Shown here: in pieces, positions 16,114 through 24,864 of the stretch
Numbering within the stretch: the first letter of the stretch is position 1
Layout: each line of letters opens with the position of its first letter
Source of the DNA: JAJDXW01 sp965214795
Lineage (GTDB): Bacteria; Pseudomonadota; Gammaproteobacteria; HK1
NCBI GenBank assembly: GCA_965214795.1
Contig: OZ243976.1
Span: 868,001-932,000 of the forward strand
Reading direction: 5' to 3'
DNA: 64,000 nt
Notes under the pieces: model-generated
Database searches by the model: none
What the model was told of the DNA's origin: nothing
What the model saw: only the letters and a program-made list of their open reading frames with translations
Program-made: the position numbers and the translations under genes

Positions 16114-16905
16114 CTACCGCCCACGGAATTCCGGCGCGCGCCGCTCGGCAAAGGCGCGCTGGCCTTCCCGGTAGTCCTCGCTCTCGTTGCAGGCCGCGGC
16201 GAGCGCGTCGCAGCGCGCCCGGTCACGCTCCGCCGACGGCTTGAGTGCCTCGCCGATCGCCACCTTGATGGCACGGATGGAGAGCGGGGCGTTGGCCGCG
16301 ATCTCCGCCGCGCAAGCATCGACCGCCGAGTCGAGGTCCGCGTCCGGGACCACCCGGTTCACGAACCCCAACCGCTCCGCCTCGGCGGCGTCGAACAGCC
16401 GCCCGGTGAAGAGCATCTCGCGCGCGGCCCCCGCCCCGATCCGATCCACCAGGAGCTGCACGTCGTCCAGGGTGTAGCCGAGCCCGAGCCGGGCCGGGGT
16501 CATCGCGAAGCGCGCCCCGGCCCCCGCGATCCGAAGGTCGCAGAGCTGCACGAGCTCGAACCCGCCGCCGACCGCCGAGCCTCGCACCCGGGCCACGAGA
16601 GGCTTGTCGAGGCCCTGGATCACCTCGTAGGCATGCGCGACCACCGCATCGTAGGCGGCGACCTGCTCCGGGGTGGAGCGCTTCTCGGCGAACTCCGAGA
16701 TGTCGTTGCCGGCGCAGAAGGCACGGCCCCCGGCCCCCGTGAGCACGATGACCCGAACCTGCGGGTCGGCGGCGAGGTTGTCGAAAGATGCGGCGAGGCT
16801 CTGCCATGCCGCGAAGGAGAGCGCGTTGCGGCGCTCCGGGCGATTGAGGATCACCCGCGCGACGTGTCCCTCACGCTCGACCAGGATCTGCCTGGGGTCG
16901 TTCAT
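16114..16905 (-). CDS. Enoyl-CoA hydratase/isomerase family protein
   Basis: Crotonase-fold protein of 263 residues. It starts MNDPRQILVEREGHVARVIL and shows LNRPERRNALSF, the oxyanion-hole AFCAGNDISEF, and GSAVGGGFELVQLCDLRIA, where the Glu in GGGFEL is the first catalytic acid of hydratases. The second catalytic Glu normally found in the PE(I/V)xLG motif is replaced (TPARLGLGYT), so it may act as an isomerase, hydrolase or other crotonase rather than a classical hydratase. Start at ATG 16905. It probably belongs to a fatty-acid or aromatic-acyl CoA degradation step; no other beta-oxidation gene is adjacent. Confidence 0.9.
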   Translation of the reverse strand: MNDPRQILVEREGHVARVILNRPERRNALSFAAWQSLAASFDNLAADPQVRVIVLTGAGGRAFCAGNDISEFAEKRSTPEQVAAYDAVVAHAYEVIQGLDKPLVARVRGSAVGGGFELVQLCDLRIAGAGARFAMTPARLGLGYTLDDVQLLVDRIGAGAAREMLFTGRLFDAAEAERLGFVNRVVPDADLDSAVDACAAEIAANAPLSIRAIKVAIGEALKPSAERDRARCDALAAACNESEDYREGQRAFAERRAPEFRGR

Positions 16906-17128
16906 CGCTTCCCCCGTCCCTCGCGCTCGACCTCGTTCTCGTCCGGGAGATCGGGGCCGCCCTCGCGGCCTCGCGCGTTCCTCGGTGGCCCGGCCCTCCC
17001 GGCCGCGGCCGCCGTGACCGCCGTCCGGGGCACGGAGCGATCCGGTCGAGGCTTCGTCCCTCGCGGCTCGTTCCGGTTCCGGCTGCGCCCCCGCCCCCGC
17101 GGCCGCCCGGAGGGCGCGCCCCCGCCCG

Positions 17129-17929
17129 TCAGTCCGCCGCCTCGTCGAGAACGGCACCGCGGCGGCGCATCGCGCGGCGGTGCACCGCATCGCCGAACGC
17201 CTCCAGGATCGCCCGGTTGAGCGGGTGCTCGAGCGCCGCGATCTCGACGTGCCACTGGACGCCGACCGCGAACGCGGCCGCATTGCGGACCCGTACCGCC
17301 TCGATCGTGCCGTCGTCCGCCAGCGCCTCGACGGCAAGCTCCGGCGCGAGCCGGTCGATGCCCTGCCCGTGGAGGGAATTGACGACCGCCTCCTCCCCCC
17401 CGAGCCAAGTCGCGAGCGACCCGCCCGGGGTGAGGCGCAGGCGGTCGCGCGGGGCGATGGACTCCTCGAAGGGGATCTCCCGGTTCCGGCGGTGGTCGCG
17501 ACGCCCCGGCACCTCGTGAAGCCGCTGGTGCAGGGTCCCCCCGAAAGCCACGTTCATCTCCTGGATCCCGCGGCAGACCCCGAGGAGCGGAACCCCCTGG
17601 CGAACCGCTCCCCGCACGAGCGCGAGGCTCAGCACGTCGCGGCCGGGATCCCGCACGTCCTCCCCCGGCGCCGGCTCCTGGCCGTAGTGATGGGGTTCGA
17701 TGTTCGATACGCCGCCGGTCAGCATGATGCCGTCGACCGCATCAAGGAGGGAGTCCGGGTCGAGCCGGTCCCCCAGGGCGGGGAAGAGAAGGGGCAGGGC
17801 ACGGGCCGCGGTCAGGATCGCGACCGCGTTGCCTTCGCCCGTCGTGTGGTGGCGGAAGCGCCCGTCAACCTTGAGATTGCACGAGATGCCGACGATCGGC
17901 ATGGACGCCCCGGTGGATGCTGCACTCAT
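17129..17929 (-). CDS. Class I glutamine amidotransferase-like hydrolase (PuuD / peptidase C26 family)
   Basis: Gamma-glutamyl-gamma-aminobutyrate hydrolase family protein of 266 residues. It contains PIVGISCNLK at the N-terminus, the substrate-side GIMLTGGVSNIEP, the nucleophile elbow GVCRGIQEMNVAFGG (Cys119), and VGVQWHVE (His227, Glu229) completing the triad. PuuD removes glutamate from gamma-glutamyl-GABA in putrescine degradation, but other family members act on different gamma-glutamyl compounds, so the substrate is unproven. Start at ATG 17929; an internal ATG nine codons later (MPIVGIS) is possible. It lies among other amino-acid-related catabolic genes (2-hydroxyacid dehydrogenase, DadA-like oxidase). 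Confidence 0.9.
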   Translation of the reverse strand: MSAASTGASMPIVGISCNLKVDGRFRHHTTGEGNAVAILTAARALPLLFPALGDRLDPDSLLDAVDGIMLTGGVSNIEPHHYGQEPAPGEDVRDPGRDVLSLALVRGAVRQGVPLLGVCRGIQEMNVAFGGTLHQRLHEVPGRRDHRRNREIPFEESIAPRDRLRLTPGGSLATWLGGEEAVVNSLHGQGIDRLAPELAVEALADDGTIEAVRVRNAAAFAVGVQWHVEIAALEHPLNRAILEAFGDAVHRRAMRRRGAVLDEAAD

Positions 17930-18059
17930 CGTTCGCAACTGCGCTCCTGCCGCCCGCGGCGGACCGGCGGATCGAGTGGTCGCTACCGGCGGCGCGGAGG
18001 CTCCGCTCCCGGCCACCGGCGCCATTCTACTCCGAACGAAGGTGCATGCCGGAACCGGC

Positions 18060-18145
18060 GCGGTCGAAGCGGCTTGCGGGAGTACGGCCCCGCTACCGCG
18101 AGCGGATGGGTGGCCGCAGCGGGAAGTCGGTGATTTTTCCCGGCC
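18060..18145. repeat. Family II intergenic repeat, copy at 18 kb
   Basis: About 85 bp, beginning GCGGTCGAAGCGGCTTG and ending GGGAAGTCGGTGATTTTTCC, nearly identical to 41421-41503 (roughly 90% by eye). It occupies the 360-bp gap between the PuuD-like gene and the hydroxyacid dehydrogenase. The left end present in the 41-kb copy is missing here. Confidence 0.75.
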
Positions 18146-18288
18146 AGTCCCCCAGCGTGAAACGGCCCCGATGCCGGAACCGGGGTGGATGCGGTGGATA
18201 CCCGGGACGGGGGTGGACGCTCCCCGTGCGCCCGCGCCGGGGTGGCGCGAGCCACCCGCCCTCCCCCCGCCCTCGCTCGTCCACCGGC

Positions 18289-19227
18289 TCAGAACGCCCG
18301 GTAGAGGAGCGGCTCCCCCTTCACGTAGCGCGCGAGGTTCTCGAGCCACATCTCGCCCACTCGGACGGGGTACATCGGCGACCGCGATCCGTTGTGCGGC
18401 GTGATGAGGAGGTTGGGAATGTCCCACAGGTCATCGTCGCTCGGCCACGGCTCCACCGGCAACACGTCGAGACAGGCCTGCGCGATGCCTCCCGAGGTGA
18501 GCGCCCCACGCAGGGCGTCGGTGTCGACGAGCGCCCCGCGCCCGACGTTGACGAGGGTGGCGGTGCTCTTCATGCGCGCGAGCGCGCCCGCGTTGATGAG
18601 GCCCTCCGTCTCGTCGGAGATGGGCACCGCGAGCACCACGAAGTCGGCTTCCGGCAGGAAGGCGGCGAGGTCGTCCGTGGTCCCCTGTCGATCCACGCCC
18701 GGGACCGGCTCGGGGGAGCGGCGGACCCCGAGGACGTTCATCCCGAACGCCTTGGCGAAGTGCGCGACGCGGCTGCCGATAGCCCCGAGCCCGACGACGA
18801 GGACGGTCGAGGCGCTCAGGGCCGCGAGGTCGAGCTTGTTCCAGGCGTGTGCGCGCTGTTGCTCGCGCAGCTCGCCGAGACGCTTCGCGCCCCACATCAC
18901 GCCCGCGAACGCGAGCTCCGCGACCTCCGGCGCGTTGGCCCCCGGACTGTGGGTGACCGGCACCCCCTTGGCCCGCATGTCGTCGTAGAAGCGGCCATCG
19001 ATCCCGGCGTCCTCGGTGTGCGCCCACCGGGGCGGCGTGATGGAGGTGACTGCGTCCACCCACTCCTCGGTGTAGGCATCGCCCGCGTAGACGATGAGGT
19101 CCGACCCTTCGGGGGCCTGCGTCCAGTTGCCGTCCCAGTCGATGAGCGCCCAGGTGAGGTCGGGGTGGATGGCTTCGGCCGCCGCGGCGACCTGCCGGTG
19201 GAACTCGTGCCCGGTTGCGATCTTCAT
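18289..19227 (-). CDS. D-2-hydroxyacid dehydrogenase (NAD-dependent)
   Basis: Protein of 312 residues in the D-isomer-specific 2-hydroxyacid dehydrogenase family (GhrA/phosphoglycerate-dehydrogenase-like). The Rossmann motif VLVVGLGAIGSRVA, the NVGRGALVDTDAL segment, the catalytic-base region DVLPVEPWP, and the catalytic His in LLITPHNGSRS are all present. Start at ATG 19227 (MKIATGHEFHRQ). It would reduce or oxidise a 2-keto/2-hydroxy acid such as glyoxylate or hydroxypyruvate. The substrate is not determinable. MITE copy 2 sits just upstream. Confidence 0.92.
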   Translation of the reverse strand: MKIATGHEFHRQVAAAAEAIHPDLTWALIDWDGNWTQAPEGSDLIVYAGDAYTEEWVDAVTSITPPRWAHTEDAGIDGRFYDDMRAKGVPVTHSPGANAPEVAELAFAGVMWGAKRLGELREQQRAHAWNKLDLAALSASTVLVVGLGAIGSRVAHFAKAFGMNVLGVRRSPEPVPGVDRQGTTDDLAAFLPEADFVVLAVPISDETEGLINAGALARMKSTATLVNVGRGALVDTDALRGALTSGGIAQACLDVLPVEPWPSDDDLWDIPNLLITPHNGSRSPMYPVRVGEMWLENLARYVKGEPLLYRAF

Positions 19228-19350
19228 TCCGTCTACGCCCCATGAGGTACGCGAAGGTGCGCGGCGCCGGGGACGGACCGTCGTCCCGCCCGCGGAAGCC
19301 GCCATCATGCCGCATTCTCGCCCGCGGCGGCTACTCGCGCCGTCCGCCCC

Positions 19351-19494
19351 CAGCAATTCTCATTTTGCTCGTCGGGTCCCGCTGCCGGACCGGCACGACC
19401 GTCGATCCGCCCCCCGATCCGCCCCGGATCGAGTCGCAAGGAGAAGACGGCTTGCGGCTCGGGGTGAAGTCAGGCGCCAAAATGAGAACTGCTG
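19351..19494. mobile_element. 144-bp MITE-like element, copy 2 (family I)
   Basis: Same 144-bp element as at 4377, in the opposite orientation, with one mismatch in the left 17-bp terminal repeat. Perfect 9-bp direct repeat GTCCGCCCC at 19342-19350 and 19495-19503 flanks it, a clear target duplication. It lies between the hydroxyacid dehydrogenase start and the 3' end of the DadA-like gene. Confidence 0.93.
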
Positions 19495-19549
19495 GTCCGC
19501 CCCCAGGGCTGATTGGTTCTCTCGACCGTGTCCGGGGTCCGCCCCGCCG

Positions 19550-20803
19550 TCAGCGCCCGAGCCCGAACGCCCGGAAGCGGGTGGCGGAATAGGGAGCGGG
19601 TTCCACCAGGGGAGTCTCGCCGCCCACCATCTCGGCGATCAGCCTCCCGGTCACCGGCCCGAGCGCGAACCCGACGGATGCGTGACCGAACGCGAACCAG
19701 AGGTTCGGATGACGGGGCGCGCGCCCGATGACGGGAAGCGAGTCGGGGGTTCCGGGCCGCGCCCCGAGCCACGGCTCCGGATCCACCGGCGCCCCCGCGG
19801 GGAACGCCTCGCGAGCGAGCGGAAGCACCGAATCGAGCTGTACCGGGGTCGGCGGCGCATCCGCGGCGTTGAACTCGATCCCGGTCGTGAGGCGAAGGCC
19901 CCTCTTCATCGGGGTGATCACGTAGGCGCCTTCCGCGTCGAGGCACGGGCGCCCGAGCGGCTCGTTGTGCCGGGGCGCAAGGTGCAGGTGATAGCCGCGC
20001 TCCCGGATCACCGGCAGGCGATAGCCGAGCGGGGCGATCAGGTCCGTGCTCCACGGGCCGAGCGCGACCACCGTCTCGTCGGCATGCAGCTCCCCGTCGC
20101 CCAAGCCGACCCGCATTTCACCTTCCACCGCCTGAAGGGCGCGAACCTCTTCCCGCAGCAGGGTCCCGCCCTCGGCCGCGAACCGACCGGCGAGCCGGCG
20201 GCACACCTGCCCCGGATCGGCCACCGAAGCGATGTCCTTGAGCCAGATCGCTCTCCGGAACACCGGCCCGAGGTGCGGTTCGAGCTCCCGGAGGCCGTCG
20301 CGATCGAGGACCCGGAACCGCACCCCGTGGCGATACCACAAGGCGCGCGCGCCGGCGGAGGCCTCGAAGCCGGGCTCGGTACGAAAGAGGTGGAGCCAGC
20401 CGTCGCGGCGGAGCAGGCCGGAGTCGCCCGCGAGCAGCGCCTCGTGCTCGGAGAGCGCATGGGTGAGGAGAGCATTCAGCCGCCCGGCGTTCGCATCGAA
20501 TGCGCCGGGGCGGCAGTTGGCGAGGAAGCGCAGGAACCACCCGACCTGCCGGGCGGGGTACGCCCGGCCGAACCGGACCGCCCGGTCCCGGTTGGTGGCG
20601 TAGCGGGGCAGCTTCCGCCACACCGCGGGCTGGCCGAGCGGCGCGATCGACGCGCGCCCGATGACCCCCGAGTTCCCGAACGAGGTCTCGGACCCGGGCT
20701 CCCCGCGATCGACAAGGGTGACCCGAAAGCCCCGCCGGTGGAGGTGAAGAGCACACGAGATGCCGACGATGCCGGCGCCGAGCACTGCGACCGTACGTGC
20801 CAT
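19550..20803 (-). CDS. FAD-dependent D-amino-acid dehydrogenase-like oxidoreductase (DadA family)
   Basis: Flavoprotein of 417 residues in the DAO family. The N-terminal dinucleotide site VAVLGAGIVGISCALHL and the LVDRGEPGSETSFGNSG segment are typical of DadA, as are the C-terminal GARPGTPDSLPVIGRAP and FAFGHASVGFALGPVTGRLI that close the FAD site. It would oxidise a D-amino acid or a related amine, passing electrons to the quinone pool. Start at ATG 20803, preceded by AAGGAGA. The gene lies beside the 2-hydroxyacid dehydrogenase, consistent with amino acid turnover to keto and hydroxy acids. The substrate is inferred only at family level. Confidence 0.92.
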   Translation of the reverse strand: MARTVAVLGAGIVGISCALHLHRRGFRVTLVDRGEPGSETSFGNSGVIGRASIAPLGQPAVWRKLPRYATNRDRAVRFGRAYPARQVGWFLRFLANCRPGAFDANAGRLNALLTHALSEHEALLAGDSGLLRRDGWLHLFRTEPGFEASAGARALWYRHGVRFRVLDRDGLRELEPHLGPVFRRAIWLKDIASVADPGQVCRRLAGRFAAEGGTLLREEVRALQAVEGEMRVGLGDGELHADETVVALGPWSTDLIAPLGYRLPVIRERGYHLHLAPRHNEPLGRPCLDAEGAYVITPMKRGLRLTTGIEFNAADAPPTPVQLDSVLPLAREAFPAGAPVDPEPWLGARPGTPDSLPVIGRAPRHPNLWFAFGHASVGFALGPVTGRLIAEMVGGETPLVEPAPYSATRFRAFGLGR

Positions 20804-21043
20804 GTCGTCTCCTTCGCCTTGTGTGTCGTCTCCTTCGGCCCGTGTCCGGTCGGCGGGCCGCCTCGTCGCCGCTTCGCCTTCCGGGCCGCTTCACCCTCCG
20901 GCTCCGGGCTCGGGCAGGTCGGGCGGGCGCCGCGCAATCCGGCTGCCGCCTCCCGGCCGCGGGCCGAGGTCGCGCTGCGCCGCCCCCTCCTCCCGATATC
21001 CGCCTCCCGCGCTCGACCCCTGGTCGCACGAGCGTGAAAGGTG

Positions 21044-21102
21044 AGGTGGTCCCGGATTTTTGGACAGGTCGCTTCGGACTGTCCAAACAACCCGGACCAC
21101 CT
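21044..21102. repeat. 59-bp inverted repeat (hairpin), possible abutted IS ends
   Basis: Left arm AGGTGGTCCCGGATTTTTGG, right arm CCAAACAACCCGGACCACCT; the arms pair over about 24 bases around a loop containing GTCGCTTCGGA. It may act as a terminator for the YdjM-like gene or the upstream DadA gene, or be two insertion-sequence ends brought together. No TSD seen. The surrounding gap 20804-21166 has no gene; GTCGTCTCCTTCG occurs twice near 20804-20837. Confidence 0.7.
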
Positions 21103-21166
21103 CTAAGGGCCGTGCCGGACCTTCCGCGCCCGATGGCCGGAGCCCTTCCCTCCGGTCCGGTCCCGC

Positions 21167-22189
21167 TCAGCAGGGCAGGAGGCAGGCGGGGTGGGCGGAG
21201 CGGCCGAGGATCCGCTCTCCGAGGGCGGCCCAGGTTCCGGGCGGAAGGTCCGGACCCGGGAGCCGGCGGACCGGCGCGGGCTCGATCCCGCCCCCCTCGC
21301 GACGGCCCACCACGAACGAGAACACGAACCGCTCCTCCAGCCCCATGCGGAGATCGGAGATCACGATCTCCCCGCTCTCGAGTTCCCGGCCCGCGAAGAA
21401 GCCCCGGGAGAACCACATCACGCGCGCGACCGGCGCCTCTCTCCGAAGCGGCTCGAGGAGGTGGTGACCGTCCGGCCGCGACACGAACGAGACCCTTCGT
21501 TCCGCATCCAGAAGGGAATAGTAGCCCTCGAGAAAGTGCCCGTCGCCGGTCATCGCGACCACCCGCCAGAGCACCGCGTTGAACGGAGCCGGCGTGGTGA
21601 GGTAGCGGGTCGCCCCGGCCGGCAGGGTGCTGCCGGCCACCCGGTCGACGTGCGCCTTGGCGACCACCGTGAAGGCGAGCCAGGTGGCGCCGAGCGCGAG
21701 GCCGGCGTGGTTGAGGCGGTGCCCGAGCCCGTTCCGGCGCGAGAGAACCAGGGCGGCCACCACCCCGAGGATGAGCGGAACGCTGAACATGGGGTCGATG
21801 ATGAAGATGGTCGACCAGCTCACCGGCAGGTCCGAGAACGGCAGCAGGACCTGCGTTCCGTACACCGTGAAGCAGTCGAGGATCGGGTGGGTGACGAGCG
21901 CGAGGAACGCGAGCCGCCGCCAGCCCCGGGCATGGGCGCGGGTCCCGGGGTGGATGCGAGTCGCGGTCCCTGCGATGAGGGGCGTCGCGAGCGCGAGCAC
22001 CGCGAAAGCGTGGCTGTAGCCCCGGTGCCAGGTGAACGCGGCCACCGGGTCGGCAAACGGCCAGAGGACGTCGAGGTCCGGCAACAGGCCGCAGAGGCCG
22101 CCCCACACGGGTGCCCGCCAGCCCACCTTGCGCCCGAGAGCCGCTTCCCCCACGGCGGCGCCGAGGGCGACCTGGGTGACGGTGTCCAC
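21167..22189 (-). CDS. YdjM-type metal-dependent hydrolase, membrane-bound (DUF457-like)
   Basis: Inner-membrane protein of 340 residues starting at GTG 22189 (VDTVTQVALGAAVGEAALG). It carries the histidine/aspartate set of the LexA-regulated YdjM family: LLPDLDVLW, WHRGYSHAFAVLAL and THPILDCFTVYGTQVL. Several transmembrane helices follow, then a ~150-residue soluble C-terminal region (LEGYYSLLDAERRVSF). Members are predicted membrane hydrolases of unknown substrate. The gene ends next to a strong hairpin. It may be co-transcribed with ribA, which lies upstream on the same strand. Confidence 0.87.
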   Translation of the reverse strand: MDTVTQVALGAAVGEAALGRKVGWRAPVWGGLCGLLPDLDVLWPFADPVAAFTWHRGYSHAFAVLALATPLIAGTATRIHPGTRAHARGWRRLAFLALVTHPILDCFTVYGTQVLLPFSDLPVSWSTIFIIDPMFSVPLILGVVAALVLSRRNGLGHRLNHAGLALGATWLAFTVVAKAHVDRVAGSTLPAGATRYLTTPAPFNAVLWRVVAMTGDGHFLEGYYSLLDAERRVSFVSRPDGHHLLEPLRREAPVARVMWFSRGFFAGRELESGEIVISDLRMGLEERFVFSFVVGRREGGGIEPAPVRRLPGPDLPPGTWAALGERILGRSAHPACLLPC

Positions 22190-22329
22190 CGCCTTCGGTC
22201 AGGGCGGGCCGGGATCGGGCGGCCGGGCGCCGGGGCCACCGGACCGGGCGCCGCTTCCGGCCCCCGCGCGCTCGGCCCCGTCCCCGGCCCCGGCCCTCGC
22301 GATGCCGGACTTCTCGACGGCAGGCCGGT

Positions 22330-23172
22330 TCATCGCGGGCGGGGCTCGCCGAGCTCGTCGGCGACGAGGTCGTCTTCCTCGATTGCGTGACCCCAGTCGC
22401 GCTTCGCGGCGAGGTAGCGCCGGTTGTGCTCGCCGACGCCGGTCACGTGTTTTTCCACCGTGATCCGTCCGAGCCCGTGGGCGCGGAGGTCTTCCACCTT
22501 CTTCGGGTTGTTCGTGAGCAGGCGGAACGGGCGGTCGCCGCCCAGGAAGTGGAGCAGGAGGGCCGCCGCGTCCGAGAAGTCCCGCGAATCGTCCGGCAAC
22601 CCGAGCGACCGGTTCGCCTGGTAGGTGTTCTCCCCGCCGTCCTGCAATACGTACGTGGCGGCCTTGGCCCAGAGCCCGATCCCGCGCCCTTCGTGTCCGG
22701 CCATGTACACGATGATCCCGCCCTCGCGAGAGACCCGCTCCATCGCCGCCTCGAGTTGCGGCCCGCAGTCGCAGCGCTGCGACCCGAACACGTCCCCGGT
22801 CAGGCAGTTCGAGTGCACCCGCACGAGGGGGTCCGGCTGTCCGGACAGATCGCCGAAGACGAGCACGCTGTTCACCGACATGTGGGACACGATGCTGGCG
22901 AAGCGGCGGATCGCACCCCGCTCCCGCAGCGACCGGGCGAGCTCGTCCACCGGCTCGAGCTCGGTATGGCGGACGGCCGCGAACCATTCGGCGTCGAGCG
23001 CGGCGCGGCCGACGTGCAAAGGGAGCGGAATCGGCCCGAGAAGGTCGAGGGCCCGGCTCCCCGCGGGAACCGGAGCGTCGAGGTCGAGGCGCCGCCCGCG
23101 GCGGTCGATGCGCAAGAGCTTGCCCTGGGCGGCGATCCGGGTGCTGACGGAAGGGTCGATATAGGCGAACAT
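22330..23172 (-). CDS. ribA: GTP cyclohydrolase II
   Basis: First enzyme of riboflavin synthesis: opens GTP to the pyrimidine 2,5-diamino-6-ribosylamino-4(3H)-pyrimidinone 5'-phosphate. The zinc site HSNCLTGDVFGSQRCDCG holds the three Cys ligands; GHEGRGIGLWAK, the YQANRSLGLPDDSRDF block and LLTNNPKKVEDLRAHG are diagnostic. It has an additional ~90-residue N-terminal region, as seen in longer RibA-like proteins; it lacks the DHBP synthase (RibB) active-site motifs. Start taken as ATG 23172 (MFAYIDPSV); other in-frame ATG codons upstream lie in a 13-bp tandem repeat and have no clear ribosome site. Confidence 0.9.
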   Translation of the reverse strand: MFAYIDPSVSTRIAAQGKLLRIDRRGRRLDLDAPVPAGSRALDLLGPIPLPLHVGRAALDAEWFAAVRHTELEPVDELARSLRERGAIRRFASIVSHMSVNSVLVFGDLSGQPDPLVRVHSNCLTGDVFGSQRCDCGPQLEAAMERVSREGGIIVYMAGHEGRGIGLWAKAATYVLQDGGENTYQANRSLGLPDDSRDFSDAAALLLHFLGGDRPFRLLTNNPKKVEDLRAHGLGRITVEKHVTGVGEHNRRYLAAKRDWGHAIEEDDLVADELGEPRPR

Positions 23173-23190
23173 CGCTCGGTCGATCCAAGG

Positions 23191-23229
23191 CATCCATGGG
23201 GGGCATCCATGGGGGGCATCCATGGGGGG
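23191..23229. repeat. 13-bp tandem repeat upstream of ribA
   Basis: Unit CATCCATGGGGGG three times in a row, 18 bp upstream of the likely ribA start. Each unit contains ATG codons on the ribA strand, and because 13 is not a multiple of 3, changes in unit number shift the frame. Possibly a slippage-prone leader. Confidence 0.75.
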
Positions 23230-23369
23230 CGTCCGGGGGCAGAGCGGCGCCGCATACCAGCGGAACCCGCCCGACACGCCATCTCGGGGCACGATAGCAC
23301 GGAAACCGGCTCCCCCCCGTCATCATCACGCCAGCGGGCGGGAACCTCGAATCGGACGGACTGGCGGAC

Positions 23370-23513
23370 CAGCAGTTCTCATTTTGCTCGTCGGGTCCCG
23401 CTGCCGGACCGGCATGACCGTCGATCACCCCCCCGATCTGCCCCCGATCGAGTCGCAAGGAGAAGACGGCTTGCGGCTCAGAGCGAGGTCAGGCGCCAAA
23501 ATGAGAATTGCCG
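23370..23513. mobile_element. 144-bp MITE-like element, copy 3 (family I), degenerate right end
   Basis: Same element and orientation as copy 2. The left terminal repeat is intact, while the right end has changes (GAGAATTGCCG instead of GAGAACTGCTG). The flanking 9-mers, CTGGCGGAC on the left and CCGACGGAC on the right, match at 7 of 9 positions, a decayed target duplication. It ends 80 bp before the ABC ATPase start and may affect its expression. Confidence 0.88.
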
Positions 23514-23592
23514 CCGACGGACTGGCAGACTGGCGCGGGCGCGGTCGTTGGACGATACTTCGTCCCGCCCTCGAAGCATTGGGACACGGACC

Positions 23593-24762
23593 TTGAGCGC
23601 TGCCGCCCATCCGGGAGCCGCCTCCCGCCCGGAGCGGGACACTCACCTCCGCCTCGAAGGGGTGGGGAAACGTTTCGGCTCGGTCGTCGCCCTCGACGGC
23701 CTCGACCTCGACGTCCGGCCCGGGGAGTTCTTCTGTCTGCTCGGCGCAAGCGCGGCCGGCAAGACCACCACCTTGCGCGTCATCTCCGGGCTCGAGGCGC
23801 CGGACGGCGGGCGGGTGGTGTTCGACGGCGAGGAGGTCGCGGGCGTCCCGTCGCCCGATCGCGGGATCGCGATGGTGTTCCAGACCTTCGCCCTCTACCC
23901 CCACCTGACCGTCTTCGAGAACCTGGCCTACCCCCTGCGCGAGGCACGCCTCGCGGGGGCCGAGGTCCGCGCCCGCGTGGGCGAGATGGCGGAGATGCTC
24001 CGCATCGGACACATCCTCGAACGCAAGCCGGAGACGGCGAGCGGCGGCGAGCAGCAGCGGATCGCGATCGGCCGCGCCCTCATCCGCCGCCCGCGGCTGC
24101 TGCTCCTCGACGAACCCCTGACCAACCTCGACGCCAAGCTCCGCCACGACATGCGCGCGGAGTTCAAGCGGCTGCACCGGGAGCTCGGCACGACGATGCT
24201 CTACGCGACGCCCGACGAGCTGGAGGCGCTCGGCATGGGCGAGCGCATCGGGCTGCTGCGCGACGGGCGCATCGTCCAGACCGGCTCCCCGGACGAGATG
24301 TACGAACACCCCGTGGACACCTATGTCGGGCAGATGGTAGGCTCGCCGAAGATGAACCTCGCTCCGGCGGAGCGAGGCAGCGGCGCTTGCGTCACCACCT
24401 CGTTCGCGGAGGTCGCGGGGGGGCCGTGGGCGGATCGCCTCGCCGAGATGCCCCCCGGCGCGGAGTTGCTGCTCGGCTTCCGGCCCAACGACCTCCGGCC
24501 GGCCGCGGGCGAGGCGCGGGGGCCGAGGTTCCCGGCCCGCGTGCACCTGACGGAGCCGCTCGGCGACGTCACGGTGGTCGACCTCGACATCGCGGAGCAC
24601 ATGTTCCGGATGGTGCTTCCGGAGAGCGAAGCGGTCCGCTACCGCATGGGTGACCGGCTCGACGTGGAGCTCGCGGTGGACCGCACCCACCTCTTCGCCC
24701 GCGATACCGGCGCGGCCCTCGGCCGCGGCGGGGCAATGACGCCGCGCGAAGCCACCGCATGA
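23593..24762 (+). CDS. Sugar-type ABC importer ATPase 1 (normal signature, His switch replaced)
   Basis: ATP-binding subunit of the MalK/UgpC class, first gene of the importer operon. Walker A is GASAAGKTTT, signature TASGGEQQRIAIGRAL, Walker B LLLLDEPLTNLDAKLRHDM; a C-terminal OB-type regulatory domain follows (~120 residues). The switch-histidine segment, normally VTHDQ, reads YATPDELEAL, so the catalytic His is Pro (codon 24211-24213). The partner ATPase (28381) has the His but a degenerate signature. No ATG fits; TTG 23593 is the likely start, with no strong ribosome site. Forms the ABC pair with the two permeases downstream. Confidence 0.88.
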   Translation: MSAAAHPGAASRPERDTHLRLEGVGKRFGSVVALDGLDLDVRPGEFFCLLGASAAGKTTTLRVISGLEAPDGGRVVFDGEEVAGVPSPDRGIAMVFQTFALYPHLTVFENLAYPLREARLAGAEVRARVGEMAEMLRIGHILERKPETASGGEQQRIAIGRALIRRPRLLLLDEPLTNLDAKLRHDMRAEFKRLHRELGTTMLYATPDELEALGMGERIGLLRDGRIVQTGSPDEMYEHPVDTYVGQMVGSPKMNLAPAERGSGACVTTSFAEVAGGPWADRLAEMPPGAELLLGFRPNDLRPAAGEARGPRFPARVHLTEPLGDVTVVDLDIAEHMFRMVLPESEAVRYRMGDRLDVELAVDRTHLFARDTGAALGRGGAMTPREATA

Positions 24763-24797
24763 GAACCCGACCGGCCCCAGCGGTGCGGGGCTCTGCG

Positions 24798-24816
24798 AGA
24801 GGAGACGGGCTCCTCT
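24798..24816. terminator. Small hairpin between ATPase 1 and the binding-protein gene
   Basis: AGAGGAG and CTCCTCT arms around ACGGG. No U-tract follows, so it may be a processing or attenuation element more than a terminator. ATCATCAAC occurs twice just after it. Confidence 0.4.
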
Positions 24817-24864
24817 TGAATCATCAACTTGGATCATCAACCACCGAGGAGAGGAGAGACTATC

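Noticed and set aside
23191..23229. Possible CRISPR array
   Set aside because: The 13-bp units are directly adjacent with no spacers, and no cas gene is present.
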